Origin: Thermoplasmata archaeon
Lineage (GTDB): Archaea; Thermoplasmatota; Thermoplasmata; Halarchaeoplasmatales; Halarchaeoplasmataceae
Length of the DNA stretch: 35,021 nt
Reading direction: 5' to 3'
NCBI GenBank assembly: GCA_019594025.1
Contig: JAFDUB010000003.1
Coordinates: forward strand, 1-35,021
Below the pieces are notes generated by a model. The model was not told the origin of the DNA. It saw only the letters and a list, made by a program, of their open reading frames with translations, and did not search any database. This document shows, in pieces, positions 15,596 to 23,667 of this stretch (position 1 is its first letter; each line of letters begins with the position of its first letter). Position numbers and translations under genes: made by a program.

Positions 15596-16750
15596 TCACT
15601 CCTTTCCTAGAGGGCTTATCTCCCTCAATCTTTCTACTACCTCTTTAATGTTATCTACAACATAATCAACATCATCCTGAGTACTGTATCTACCCAAGGA
15701 GAATCTAACAGAACCGTGGGCCCTTTCGTGGTCTCCACCGATACCCATTATCACGTGACTTGCCTCTAGCGAGCGGCTGAAACACGCGGATCCGGTGCTC
15801 ACGGCAACTCCCCTCATATCCATATGAAGTGTGATGGATTCACCCTCCACATAATGGAAGGTGATATTGGCGTTCTGAGGTATACGCTCTTCTCTAGCTC
15901 CGTTCAAGGTGGTATCAGGTATCTCTTTTAACACCCTGTCGATGATCCGATCTCTCAATTCCTTTATCCTGTCGTTCTCTTCCTTGGTCACAAGCTCAAC
16001 AGCTTTGGCAAAACCGACAGCACCGGGTATATTCTCCAGTCCACCTCGTTTGTCGAACTCCTGAAAACCTCCATCCATCTGCTTTTTTATGTTGATTCCA
16101 TCGCGCAAGTAAAGGGCGCCTATTCCCTTGGGTCCATGGATGGTATGAGCAGATAAAGTGATCAAATCGGCGGGGATCTCGTTCACATCCAAGGGAATAC
16201 GTGTGAACGTGTGAGTTGCATCGGTGTGAAAGAACACTCCTGCATCTTTACATATCTCTGCGAGCTTTTTTATATCCTGAAGGGTACCGATCTCCTGGTT
16301 GGCGTGCTGTATGGATACCAGCACTGTGTCATCCCTTATTTCTTCTTTTAAATCATCAGGATCGATAAATCCTTCATCGTCTACAGTTAGGTATGAAACA
16401 TCATATCCTGCTTTTTCAAGTGTTCTAGCGCTGTGAAGTACGGAAAAATCTTCAATATCGGATATTATCAGATGTCCATCATTAGCGGACAAAACACCTT
16501 TCAAAGCAAGGTTACTCGACTCCGCCGACCCGGATGTGAACACTATCTCCTGTGGGCTAGCCCCGATATTTTCCGCGATCGACTTTCTAGCACCATCCAA
16601 ACCTTCCTTTGACTCGACACCCATGGAATGTCCGAATTCGGACGTAGCTACTGCGTACTTATCGAAAAAATACGGTTCCATAGCCTCCATCACTCTTTCG
16701 TCGAGGCACGTACTTGAAGCGTTATCCATATATACTTTCTTTCTTGACAC
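15596..16750 (-). CDS. iscS: IscS/NifS-like protein lacking the PLP-binding lysine
   Basis: A 384-residue class V aminotransferase-fold protein close to cysteine desulfurases (VYMDNASST at the start, QHANQEIGTLQDI, GPKGIGALYLR, and RFSLGRY near the end). Normal IscS forms a PLP aldimine through a lysine in SxHK. Here the sequence is SAHTIHGPKG, with Thr203 at the position of E. coli Lys206. The PLP-stacking His104 is Asp101 (IEDFSVL), and Gln183 is His180 (DATH). Asp177 and the persulfide cysteine Cys323 (GSACFS) are kept. GTG 16750 is chosen because AGGTGAT lies just upstream; GTG 16759 is possible. It is probably a scaffold or sulfur-relay partner of IscU, not a classical desulfurase. Confidence 0.88.
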   Translation of the reverse strand: MSRKKVYMDNASSTCLDERVMEAMEPYFFDKYAVATSEFGHSMGVESKEGLDGARKSIAENIGASPQEIVFTSGSAESSNLALKGVLSANDGHLIISDIEDFSVLHSARTLEKAGYDVSYLTVDDEGFIDPDDLKEEIRDDTVLVSIQHANQEIGTLQDIKKLAEICKDAGVFFHTDATHTFTRIPLDVNEIPADLITLSAHTIHGPKGIGALYLRDGINIKKQMDGGFQEFDKRGGLENIPGAVGFAKAVELVTKEENDRIKELRDRIIDRVLKEIPDTTLNGAREERIPQNANITFHYVEGESITLHMDMRGVAVSTGSACFSRSLEASHVIMGIGGDHERAHGSVRFSLGRYSTQDDVDYVVDNIKEVVERLREISPLGKE

Positions 16751-16761
16751 TTTTATCACCT

Positions 16762-17181
16762 TTATAGGAATAGTGTAATATCGGACTCCCTGGCCTCCTT
16801 TATATATGTTCCGACGGCGCAGTAGTCACCTATCAGATCACGGTCCAAATCCTCTCTTTTCACACCCATTATATCCATGGTCATATCGCATGCCAGGACT
16901 TTACCGCCTAGTTCGATATAATCATCCATGAGGTCTTTCAACGAACGAACATTCGCCTTCTTCATCTTTCTCTTAACCATCCACTTTCCCAGTCCAAGCA
17001 TATTCATACGAGATAGCGGTCCTTTTTCTAAGCGACCTTTTTTCAACCTATCTAGCCCCCAGAATGTAAAGTATATCGATACGTCCATACCCATAGATAG
17101 AGCGCCTGTACCTACCACAAGCGCACTGTATAGTCTATCGTAATAACCGCTCTGCATAATTATCGTCGCTTTATCAGCCAT
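16762..17181 (-). CDS. DsrE/DsrF-like (COG2210 type) sulfur-handling protein
   Basis: A 139-residue protein of the DsrE2 type. It has the family features: KATIIMQSGYYDRLYSALVVG at the N-terminus, SIYFTFWGLDRLKKG, and a conserved cysteine in VLACDMTMDIMGVK. Some family members carry persulfide sulfur between TusA-like donors and acceptors. The ATG at 17181 has GGTGAT upstream and is preferred over GTG 17190; either way the start lies inside the end of tusA. The pairing with TusA and an IscS-like protein is the classic context for a sulfur relay. The sulfur donor and acceptor are inferred from context only. Confidence 0.82.
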   Translation of the reverse strand: MADKATIIMQSGYYDRLYSALVVGTGALSMGMDVSIYFTFWGLDRLKKGRLEKGPLSRMNMLGLGKWMVKRKMKKANVRSLKDLMDDYIELGGKVLACDMTMDIMGVKREDLDRDLIGDYCAVGTYIKEARESDITLFL

Positions 17182-17449
17182 CCGCATCACCAGGTATCTT
17201 TATAGTTATCTTCCATTTATCGTCCTTTTGTTCAACACTAATAAGCTCCAATCCTAGTGATTCTACGGCCATGGGTATCTCATCCTTTGAAGGAGGATGA
17301 TTTCCAACGATCTCGATAATATCTCCCGCTTCAGCTTTTCGGATAGCCTTCCTTGTTTCTACCAAAGGTACAGGGCATGTTTCCCCTGTTACGTTTATCT
17401 TAATCGTCTTTTTTTCTTCCATTTGATTACCCCTTATCTGATAGTTCAT
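17174..17449 (-). CDS. tusA: TusA/SirA-family sulfur carrier protein
   Basis: A protein of up to 91 residues with the TusA signature: a beta strand IKINVTGETCPVPLVETRKAI, in which the Cys of CPxP carries a persulfide, then GDIIEIVGNHPPSKDEIPMAV. TusA proteins receive sulfur from a cysteine desulfurase or other donors and pass it to tRNA thiolation, cofactor or DsrE-like partners. It is the first gene of the six-gene operon. A TATA box centred near 17476 predicts a leaderless start at ATG 17449. An alternative ATG at 17422 (MEEKKTIK) follows AGGGGTAATC and would give the usual compact N-terminus. The two starts cannot be separated by eye. Confidence 0.9.
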   Translation of the reverse strand: MNYQIRGNQMEEKKTIKINVTGETCPVPLVETRKAIRKAEAGDIIEIVGNHPPSKDEIPMAVESLGLELISVEQKDDKWKITIKIPGDADG

Positions 17450-17470
17450 GTGGATTATTAGTTTTCCCTA

Positions 17471-17508
17471 GGTTATAAACACTATAAGGTGATTATAGTA
17501 TTTATACT
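17471..17508. promoter_or_regulatory. divergent promoter region between tusA operon and histidine kinase
   Basis: On the minus strand, TTTATAA (17473-17479) is about 27 bases from the tusA ATG at 17449. On the plus strand, TATTTATA (17499-17506) faces the kinase gene, and a second element, GATTATATCC near 17527, is centred 25 bases before its ATG at 17552. The two units may share regulation. Confidence 0.5.
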
Positions 17509-17551
17509 TTTAGTTCCAAAAAGATTATATCCTGTTATACACATTGTTAAT

Positions 17552-20500
17552 ATGGATGGAAACAGCATGAAAGTTTTTCTTGTGAGCGGGGATATCGAGT
17601 TCCTAAAAAGTGCAAAGGACTTCCTTGAAAAGAAGACGGAGGACTTAAATGTAGATACCTCTGGTTCTCCTGAAAAAGCGTTAAAGAAAATATCACGAGG
17701 AAAGTACGATATCGTGGTTTCAACATACTTCACCGATAAAGAAATGGACTGCTTAGATTTCTTAGTGAAACTAAAGAGAATTAACGATGATATATCAATC
17801 ATAATGATTTCAAGGGAGAAAGAAGAGAAGATTGCAGTAAAAGCTTTGGAACTTGGTGCGGAAAGGAACATTTTCGGTACAGGTTCAAAAGAAATACAGA
17901 TGATCACCCTCTTTAGAGCTATCGAGAATGAGCTTGAGTTGAAGCAGGTTCAGAGGGAACTAAAGGAATCGGAACGCCTCTATAAAGGTATGTATGACTC
18001 CATGCTAGTGCTATCCAAACACGACGATCTAGATTACCTGCTGGCGACGATAGCTTATGAAGTCAAATCCTTACTGGGCGCCACCGATTGTAATATACAT
18101 TTTTACGACGAGGATGAAGAGCTGTTACGTCCGATCTATTCAAACCACCCAAAATATTCTGAAGAAATAATGAAACATCCTATACCCCTGGGCGAAGGTC
18201 TTACTGGTATGGTTGCTGAAGACGGTGTTGGCAGATACTTAAATTATGACGACCCAGATCACGTCTCGATTCACGTTCCCGATACCGATTTGGAGGAGGA
18301 GGAACTGGAATCCATAATGGTGGTACCTCTTTGGGACTACGACAAGCTGTTAGGGGCGATGTCTGTAGGAAAACTAGAGGATACCTTTGACGATTATGAC
18401 ATGAGCAAACTGAATCTTTTTGCAAGGCAGGTAGAGATAGCTTTAATAAAGGCCAGGCATATAAAAGATCTAAAAAAATCTCGTAAAAAACTGTTCCAAG
18501 AAAAGGAACGTATTAAAAAAATCCACGACATCGCAATCAAAATGAAAAGTATACGTTCAGAGGAAGAATTATACCCGATGATAATCGATTCTGTCCGGGA
18601 AATCCTCGATTTCTATGTCTGCAGCCTCGATCTCCTGGAGGACGGAGAATTTGAGGTAAAAGCCACCATGGGAGGGGTAAATAAGAAGGGAGATAGATAT
18701 CCTGTAGAAGGTGTCGCTGGTGAAACCCTAAAAATGAATAGGTCGTATATCATAGATGATGTCCAGGGTTCGAGGATGGCAAAACCCAAACGGAAAAATT
18801 ATCTTTCCGCTATAAGCGTGCCGATAGGTGACTTCGGTGTGTTTCAGGCCCTTTCAAAGAGAAAAAACGACTTCTCTCAAGAGGATTTGGATATTACCGA
18901 ACTACTCATGGCCCACGTCACCCAAACTCTCATAAGACTTCGTAATTTTAGAAAAGTGAAAGAGAGTGAAGAAAAATTTAAAGCTTTGTCCGAGAACAGC
19001 CCCTTCGCAATATTTGTTTATCGGGAAAAATTCCTCTACGTCAACGATGCCAGTGAGGAGTTGACAGGATATTCAAAAATGGAAATGCTCAACAGACACT
19101 TCTGGGAGGTGGTACACCCAGATCATCGAGAGATGGTAAAAGAAAGAGGCTTTGCTCGGCTAAGAGGCGAAGATGTCGCCCCACGTTATGAGTTCAAGAT
19201 AGTAAAAAAAGACGGAACCCCCCGATGGATATATTTCACAGGGAGTAAGATTAACTTTGAAGGCGAAAGTGCGGGACTCGGCACCGCAATCGATATAACC
19301 GAGAGGAAGGAAACCGAGGAAGCTTTGAAGGAAACTAATCGTAAACACATCACATTGATCGAGAACCTTCCCGGTATCGCTTATAGGTGCAAAAACGTTA
19401 AAAACTATACCATGGAATTTTTAAGCGAAGCCTGTACAAAACTGACAGGATACCAGCCTGATGATTTTGTGAACGACAAGAAACTGGCCTTTAAAGATAT
19501 CATACATCCTGAGGATAGAGAGTATGTATGGAGGTCAATCCAAGAGGCTGTAGAAAAAAGAGAATCTTTCGAAATAGAGTATAGAATAATCACAGATGAC
19601 AATGAAGAAAGATGGATATGGGAGCAGGGAAGAGCGGTTGAATTTCCCAAAGATGGGCCGGAGATACTAGAAGGGATAATAACAGATATCACAGAGCAAA
19701 AGATATCGGAGGCATTATTGAAGGAGAGAGAAGAAAAGTACCGAACTATCTTTGAATGCGCAGATGATGCAATATTCGTAATGAAAGATGATATATTCAT
19801 CGACTGTAACGTAAAAACGTTGGACATATTTCAATGTTCTCGTGATGATATTGTGGACGAACCACCATATAAATTTTCCCCGCCAAAACAACCCGATGGT
19901 AGAGATTCCAAAGAAAAGGCCTTGGAAAAGATAAACGCCGCCCTTTCCGGCAAACCTCAGTTATTTGAGTGGGTACACACAACAATGGCGGGTGAACGAT
20001 TTTATGCGGAAGTTAACCTGAATCGGTACAAAATAAACGATGAACTGTACATCATGGCTATAGTTCGTGATATCTCCGAGCAAAAACAAGCCGAAAAAGA
20101 ACTGCGGGAATACAAAGATCAATTGGAAGAGATGGTGGAAGAGAGAACCGCGGCGCTAAGGGATGCCAATATCGAGTTGAAGGCATTTACTCATTCTATG
20201 TCCCATGATCTAAAAGCACCTCTGAGGGCTATACAAGGATTCACTAGAGAATTAATGAAAGAACAAAAGGAGGGGTTGGACCAAGACGGTGTAGAGTGTC
20301 TCAAACGGATACATAAGGCCTCCGTAAGGATGAATACCCTAATCGAGGATCTGCTACGGTATAGTGAGGTATCCAAGGAGAAGAGGGCGCTTACCCAGGT
20401 ATCGCTGAACGAAGTATTAAAAGAAACCATCCAAGATTTTGAAGAAGTTATAGAAGAGAAAAATGCCATAGTTTCCATAGAGGGGAAAATGCCTGTGGTT

Positions 20501-20845
20501 ATGGGAAGGTACTCGACCATGGTCCAGATATTCTCAAACCTGCTATCCAATGCCCTTAAATTCGTCGAGGATGGCCAGTCCCCGGAGATTAAGATTTATG
20601 CCGAAAGTAGTGAAGACGTCGTACGTATATGGGTGCAAGACAAGGGCATAGGTATTCCTGAAGAACGTCACGATGAAATATTCCATCTTTTCGAAAGACT
20701 CCATGGCCGAGAAATTTATCCCGGGACGGGCATAGGTTTATCCATAGTTAATAAAGCGGTTGAGAAGATGGAGGGGAAAGTTGGTGTTGAATCGAAATCG
20801 GGGGAAGGAAGTAAATTCTGGGTCGAACTCGTTCCTTATCGATAA
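17552..20845 (+). CDS. soluble multi-sensor histidine kinase (pseudo-receiver, 2 GAF, 3 PAS, HisKA, HATPase)
   Basis: A 1097-residue kinase without membrane segments. Residues 6-125 form a receiver-like domain in which the phospho-acceptor Asp is replaced by Thr58 (VVSTYF), so it should not be phosphorylated normally. Two GAF-like domains follow (about 145-305 and 323-470). Three PAS/PAC domains come next (about 472-593, 594-720 and 720-848), then a short coiled coil and HisKA with His885 in SMSHDLKAPL. The ATPase part has the N box NLLSNALKF (about 995), DKGIGIP and GTGIGLS. ATG 17552 lies 25 bases after a TATA-like GATTATATCC, while further in-frame codons upstream overlap the promoter. No response regulator is adjacent. 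The signal is unknown, possibly redox or a small ligand. Confidence 0.92.
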   Translation: MDGNSMKVFLVSGDIEFLKSAKDFLEKKTEDLNVDTSGSPEKALKKISRGKYDIVVSTYFTDKEMDCLDFLVKLKRINDDISIIMISREKEEKIAVKALELGAERNIFGTGSKEIQMITLFRAIENELELKQVQRELKESERLYKGMYDSMLVLSKHDDLDYLLATIAYEVKSLLGATDCNIHFYDEDEELLRPIYSNHPKYSEEIMKHPIPLGEGLTGMVAEDGVGRYLNYDDPDHVSIHVPDTDLEEEELESIMVVPLWDYDKLLGAMSVGKLEDTFDDYDMSKLNLFARQVEIALIKARHIKDLKKSRKKLFQEKERIKKIHDIAIKMKSIRSEEELYPMIIDSVREILDFYVCSLDLLEDGEFEVKATMGGVNKKGDRYPVEGVAGETLKMNRSYIIDDVQGSRMAKPKRKNYLSAISVPIGDFGVFQALSKRKNDFSQEDLDITELLMAHVTQTLIRLRNFRKVKESEEKFKALSENSPFAIFVYREKFLYVNDASEELTGYSKMEMLNRHFWEVVHPDHREMVKERGFARLRGEDVAPRYEFKIVKKDGTPRWIYFTGSKINFEGESAGLGTAIDITERKETEEALKETNRKHITLIENLPGIAYRCKNVKNYTMEFLSEACTKLTGYQPDDFVNDKKLAFKDIIHPEDREYVWRSIQEAVEKRESFEIEYRIITDDNEERWIWEQGRAVEFPKDGPEILEGIITDITEQKISEALLKEREEKYRTIFECADDAIFVMKDDIFIDCNVKTLDIFQCSRDDIVDEPPYKFSPPKQPDGRDSKEKALEKINAALSGKPQLFEWVHTTMAGERFYAEVNLNRYKINDELYIMAIVRDISEQKQAEKELREYKDQLEEMVEERTAALRDANIELKAFTHSMSHDLKAPLRAIQGFTRELMKEQKEGLDQDGVECLKRIHKASVRMNTLIEDLLRYSEVSKEKRALTQVSLNEVLKETIQDFEEVIEEKNAIVSIEGKMPVVMGRYSTMVQIFSNLLSNALKFVEDGQSPEIKIYAESSEDVVRIWVQDKGIGIPEERHDEIFHLFERLHGREIYPGTGIGLSIVNKAVEKMEGKVGVESKSGEGSKFWVELVPYR

Positions 20846-20859
20846 CAACTCTATCCGAA

Positions 20860-20870
20860 AGATAAATATG
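20860..20870 (+). promoter_or_regulatory. TATA box of the AMMECR1-pyrC unit
   Basis: AGATAAATATG centred near 20866, 27 bases before ATG 20893. This indicates a leaderless transcript separate from the kinase gene. Confidence 0.55.
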
Positions 20871-20892
20871 AATCAACCATCATAGTCAAACT

Positions 20893-21486
20893 ATGTTTTC
20901 ACAGAAAGAGGGAGAATGTGCGGTAAGGGCTGCAAGAAAAGTGGTGCACTCCCACACTAGAGGTAAAAAGGTCGAGGTCGGCGATTTACCCGACAAATTC
21001 AACAAAAAGATGGGAGTATTCGTTACGATCAACCGATATCCCTCCGGGGATCTACGAGGATGTATAGGTTTTCCAGAACCGGTTATGCCTTTAAAGGATG
21101 CGTTGGTCCGGTCTGTAGTTAGTGCTACGAGAGACCCGAGATTTGCACCTTTGAGTAAAAACGAACTTGATAATATTGTAATCGAAGTGACGCTGCTTAC
21201 TCCTCCTAAGTCGGTGCGTTGTAAAACCAAAGAGATTCCCCAAAACATAGAATGTGGAAAAGATGGTCTTATTGTTTCCTACAAAAACCGTTCGGGTTTA
21301 CTGCTACCTCAAGTCCCTGTTGAACATGGATGGGACGTTCTTGAGTTCCTGGACCATACTTGTTTAAAGGCAGGTTTACCACCGGGAACATGGAAAGAAG
21401 AAGATTGTACGATCAAGAAGTTCCAAGGTCAAATCTTCATGGAAAAAGAACCTGAAGGTGAAATCGTAAAAAAGGAGCTATGCTGA
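20893..21486 (+). CDS. AMMECR1 domain protein
   Basis: A 197-residue protein of the AMMECR1 family, conserved from archaea to human. The signature LRGCIGFPEP is at about residues 54-63, preceded by KKMGVFVTINRYPSGD, and followed by SATRDPRFAPLSKNELDNIVIEVTLLTPP and the GLLLPQVPVEHGWD block. The biochemical function is not established; a nucleic-acid or RNA-modification link has been suggested for the family. Start and length match other archaeal members. It is followed one base later by pyrC, so the two are co-transcribed. Confidence 0.93.
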   Translation: MFSQKEGECAVRAARKVVHSHTRGKKVEVGDLPDKFNKKMGVFVTINRYPSGDLRGCIGFPEPVMPLKDALVRSVVSATRDPRFAPLSKNELDNIVIEVTLLTPPKSVRCKTKEIPQNIECGKDGLIVSYKNRSGLLLPQVPVEHGWDVLEFLDHTCLKAGLPPGTWKEEDCTIKKFQGQIFMEKEPEGEIVKKELC

Positions 21487-21487
21487 T

Positions 21488-22714
21488 ATGATAATAAAGG
21501 GTTCCACCTACATAAACGGTGAAATTGTAAAAAGGTACATAGGCATAGAAGAGGGGAAAATATCATTCGTTAAACGAGCTATAAAGACCAATGAGGATGT
21601 TTTTGAATGGGACGGTGTGATACTCCCTGCGGGGACGGACATGCACGTACATTTTCGAGACCCTGGACATATAGATAAAGAAGATTTTTACACCGGCACT
21701 CTGAGTGCTGTCCACGGAGGTATCACCACGGTAGTAGATATGCCGAACAACGATCCTCCTACCAACAACTTGAAAAGGCTAAGAGAGAAAATAAAGCAAT
21801 GTTCGAAGAAAGCTTGTATCGACTTCGGTCTTTACGCCCTACTATCCTCAGATGTGGAAAGGATGATGGATGAAACCTCTTTGTTCAAGGTGTATATGGC
21901 TGGTAGTACCGGTGCCCCGGGGCGGGGTGACCTTAAAGAGGAAGCAAAGCTCGTTTTCGATTCAGGTGGTCTTGTTGCCTTTCACTGCGAGGATGAAACC
22001 TCGTTTAAACAACCGGGAAAGGATTTGAAGGGATACAACAGAGAACGGCCGGCTGAAAGTGAGGTAAAGGCCATCAAGAGTTTAAAGGAATGGCCGGAAG
22101 GGCGAAAGCATGTATGTCACGTAAGTACTGAACGTGGATTAAAAGTTGCGAAATCTTTAGGTGCGAGTGTGGAGGTAACACCCCATCATCTATTCTTTAC
22201 CCATGAAGTTATGTTGGGCCCCTTCGGAAAGGTAAACCCGCCCCTAAGGGGAGATATAGATCATTTTGCCCTCTGGGAACATTTGGAACGTGGAGAAGTG
22301 GACATCATGGCCAGTGATCACGCACCGCATCTAGAAACCGATAAGACGGAATCCTTTTTGGAGGCACCGGCAGGCATACCCGGTGTTGAAACCATTTATC
22401 CTCTGATGATGAATTCCGTCGCGATGGGTGAGATGGGATTATCTACCGTCGTCGATTTATTGTGTACCCGTCCCGCAGAGATACTGGGCATAAAGAAAGG
22501 AGAAATTAAAGAGGGATATTATGCTGACCTAGCCCTTTTCGATTTCAGAGAGTTCGAGCCCATAATGTCCAATCGATTGCACTATAAGTGCGGGTGGACA
22601 CCTTACGAGGGCTTCAGATGCATCTTTCCAAGGCATGTGATCTCTAAAGCTGATTTCGTGATAAGTGACAGAAGTTTTGTTGGTTCGAAGGGCGAAGGAG
22701 AGTATATTTTTTAA
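21488..22714 (+). CDS. pyrC: dihydroorotase
   Basis: A 408-residue class I dihydroorotase, the third step of pyrimidine synthesis, closing carbamoyl-aspartate to dihydroorotate. Zinc ligands are visible: His53 and His55 (HVHFRDPG), the carbamylated-lysine candidate Lys134 (LFKVYMAGS), His166 (VAFHCEDE), His211 (CHVSTERG) and Asp277 (MASDHAPH). The substrate loop GGITTVVDMPNNDPPT is intact. These residues favour an active enzyme over an inactive or hydantoinase-like relative. The ATG lies one base after the AMMECR1 stop. No other pyr gene is in the window. Confidence 0.95.
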   Translation: MIIKGSTYINGEIVKRYIGIEEGKISFVKRAIKTNEDVFEWDGVILPAGTDMHVHFRDPGHIDKEDFYTGTLSAVHGGITTVVDMPNNDPPTNNLKRLREKIKQCSKKACIDFGLYALLSSDVERMMDETSLFKVYMAGSTGAPGRGDLKEEAKLVFDSGGLVAFHCEDETSFKQPGKDLKGYNRERPAESEVKAIKSLKEWPEGRKHVCHVSTERGLKVAKSLGASVEVTPHHLFFTHEVMLGPFGKVNPPLRGDIDHFALWEHLERGEVDIMASDHAPHLETDKTESFLEAPAGIPGVETIYPLMMNSVAMGEMGLSTVVDLLCTRPAEILGIKKGEIKEGYYADLALFDFREFEPIMSNRLHYKCGWTPYEGFRCIFPRHVISKADFVISDRSFVGSKGEGEYIF

Positions 22715-22734
22715 TCCTCGATATCGAAGGCGAA

Positions 22735-22744
22735 GATTATATAT
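22735..22744 (+). promoter_or_regulatory. TATA box of the aIF1A gene
   Basis: GATTATATAT, centred about 33 bases before the TTG start at 22774. This predicts a very short leader and supports the TTG start. Confidence 0.55.
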
Positions 22745-22773
22745 CCCCCCGTACGATTGGGATAACCGATACC

Positions 22774-23094
22774 TTGTCACCTAAAGATGATAACAAAGAA
22801 GAAGTTATTCGAGTACCCTATCCTAAGAGAAGAGATGGTCAAATGTTTGCTATCGCTGATAAAATGCTGGGTGGAGGTAGGATAAGAATAATATGTGAAG
22901 ATGGAAAGTCAAGAATGGGGAGGATTCCGGGAAAACTTAAGAAGAGGATGTGGATGAGAGAAGGTGATTTATTGATAGTGAAGCCTTGGGACTTTCAAGA
23001 TGAAAAGGCTGAGGTAGAGTATAGATATACCCGTACCCAGGTTTATTATCTTAAAAAAAGAAACGATATCCCATCCAATATAGATATTTTTTAA
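22774..23094 (+). CDS. eif1A: translation initiation factor aIF1A
   Basis: A 106-residue S1/OB-fold initiation factor that binds the A site of the small ribosomal subunit. Conserved features are VIRVPYPKRRDGQMFAIADKMLGGGRIRIIC at the N-terminus, SRMGRIPGKLKKRMWMREGDLLIVKPW in the OB fold, and an acidic, flexible tail. The start is a TTG at 22774: the next in-frame Met (residue 24) would cut off the conserved basic N-terminus, and the TATA box spacing supports the TTG. Length is normal for archaea. Confidence 0.95.
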   Translation: MSPKDDNKEEVIRVPYPKRRDGQMFAIADKMLGGGRIRIICEDGKSRMGRIPGKLKKRMWMREGDLLIVKPWDFQDEKAEVEYRYTRTQVYYLKKRNDIPSNIDIF

Positions 23095-23130
23095 CCCGGT
23101 CGTAATGTTTTATCAACCCATAGAAAAGTA

Positions 23131-23140
23131 TTAAATTATA
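23131..23140 (+). promoter_or_regulatory. TATA box of the COG4738-like regulator gene
   Basis: TTAAATTATA centred near 23135, about 32 bases before ATG 23167. The in-frame ATG at 23140 lies in this box and is therefore not a likely start. Confidence 0.5.
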
Positions 23141-23166
23141 TGTCACTATATACGTTAGGATTCACG

Positions 23167-23661
23167 ATGGCCCGAATCAAAGTAATCAAAGATGTAACAG
23201 ACTTCGTACCTATACTTCGTGCGGTCAGTACTGAGACAAAAAAAGAGATATTCACCGAACTGGCGGAGGAATGGAAAACGTCGGACGAGGTAGAGGAAAA
23301 ATACGGTGAAGAAGGTCTGGAAGCACTCAAACTTTTTGAAAAGATGAAGTTGGTAGAGACACGTTGGCAGCACACTGACAGAGAAACAAAAAAGGCATAC
23401 CATACCTACTATTCATCGGTACATATCGATGCCTCAGTTCCTGTAGGTGAAATAAGCGAAGTACTTTACGCGGCTATGCTCAGTGACGAGGAATTTACTA
23501 ATATAGAAGAAAAAATACTGAAGCAGGTGAAAAAAGGTGAAAACTTCGCAAAGGATATAAGCGAGATGCTCGAGGTTTCCCCACTCACTTTAAAAAGCAT
23601 GGTTAAGCGGTCGGTAAGACTTGATTACAGGGGCCATCGAATATTGGAACTAAAGGAGTGA
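23167..23661 (+). CDS. winged-helix transcriptional regulator (COG4738-like, archaeal)
   Basis: A 164-residue protein starting MARIKVIKDVTDFVPILRAVS. An N-terminal ArsR-like winged helix (about 10-65, ETKKEIFTELAEEWKTSDEVEEKYGEEG) is followed by ALKLFEKMKLVETRW and the strongly conserved AYHTYYSSVHIDASVPVGEISEV. A second helix-turn-helix lies at the C-terminus (ISEMLEVSPLTLKSMVKRSVRLDYRGHR). This pattern matches a conserved euryarchaeal regulator family without known targets. The next gene begins 6 bases after its stop, so it probably heads a three-gene unit with a membrane protein and a Trm56-HD protein. Confidence 0.75.
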   Translation: MARIKVIKDVTDFVPILRAVSTETKKEIFTELAEEWKTSDEVEEKYGEEGLEALKLFEKMKLVETRWQHTDRETKKAYHTYYSSVHIDASVPVGEISEVLYAAMLSDEEFTNIEEKILKQVKKGENFAKDISEMLEVSPLTLKSMVKRSVRLDYRGHRILELKE

Positions 23662-23667
23662 AAATAT

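Noticed and set aside
17482..17907. A 141-codon minus-strand frame covering the start of the histidine kinase
   Set aside because: Antisense to the receiver-like domain; Ser/Phe-rich composition typical of a shadow frame and no domain.
21488..22714. Hydantoinase or an inactive dihydroorotase-like protein in place of PyrC
   Set aside because: All zinc ligands, the carbamylated Lys candidate and the DMPNNxPP loop are present, which fits an active dihydroorotase.
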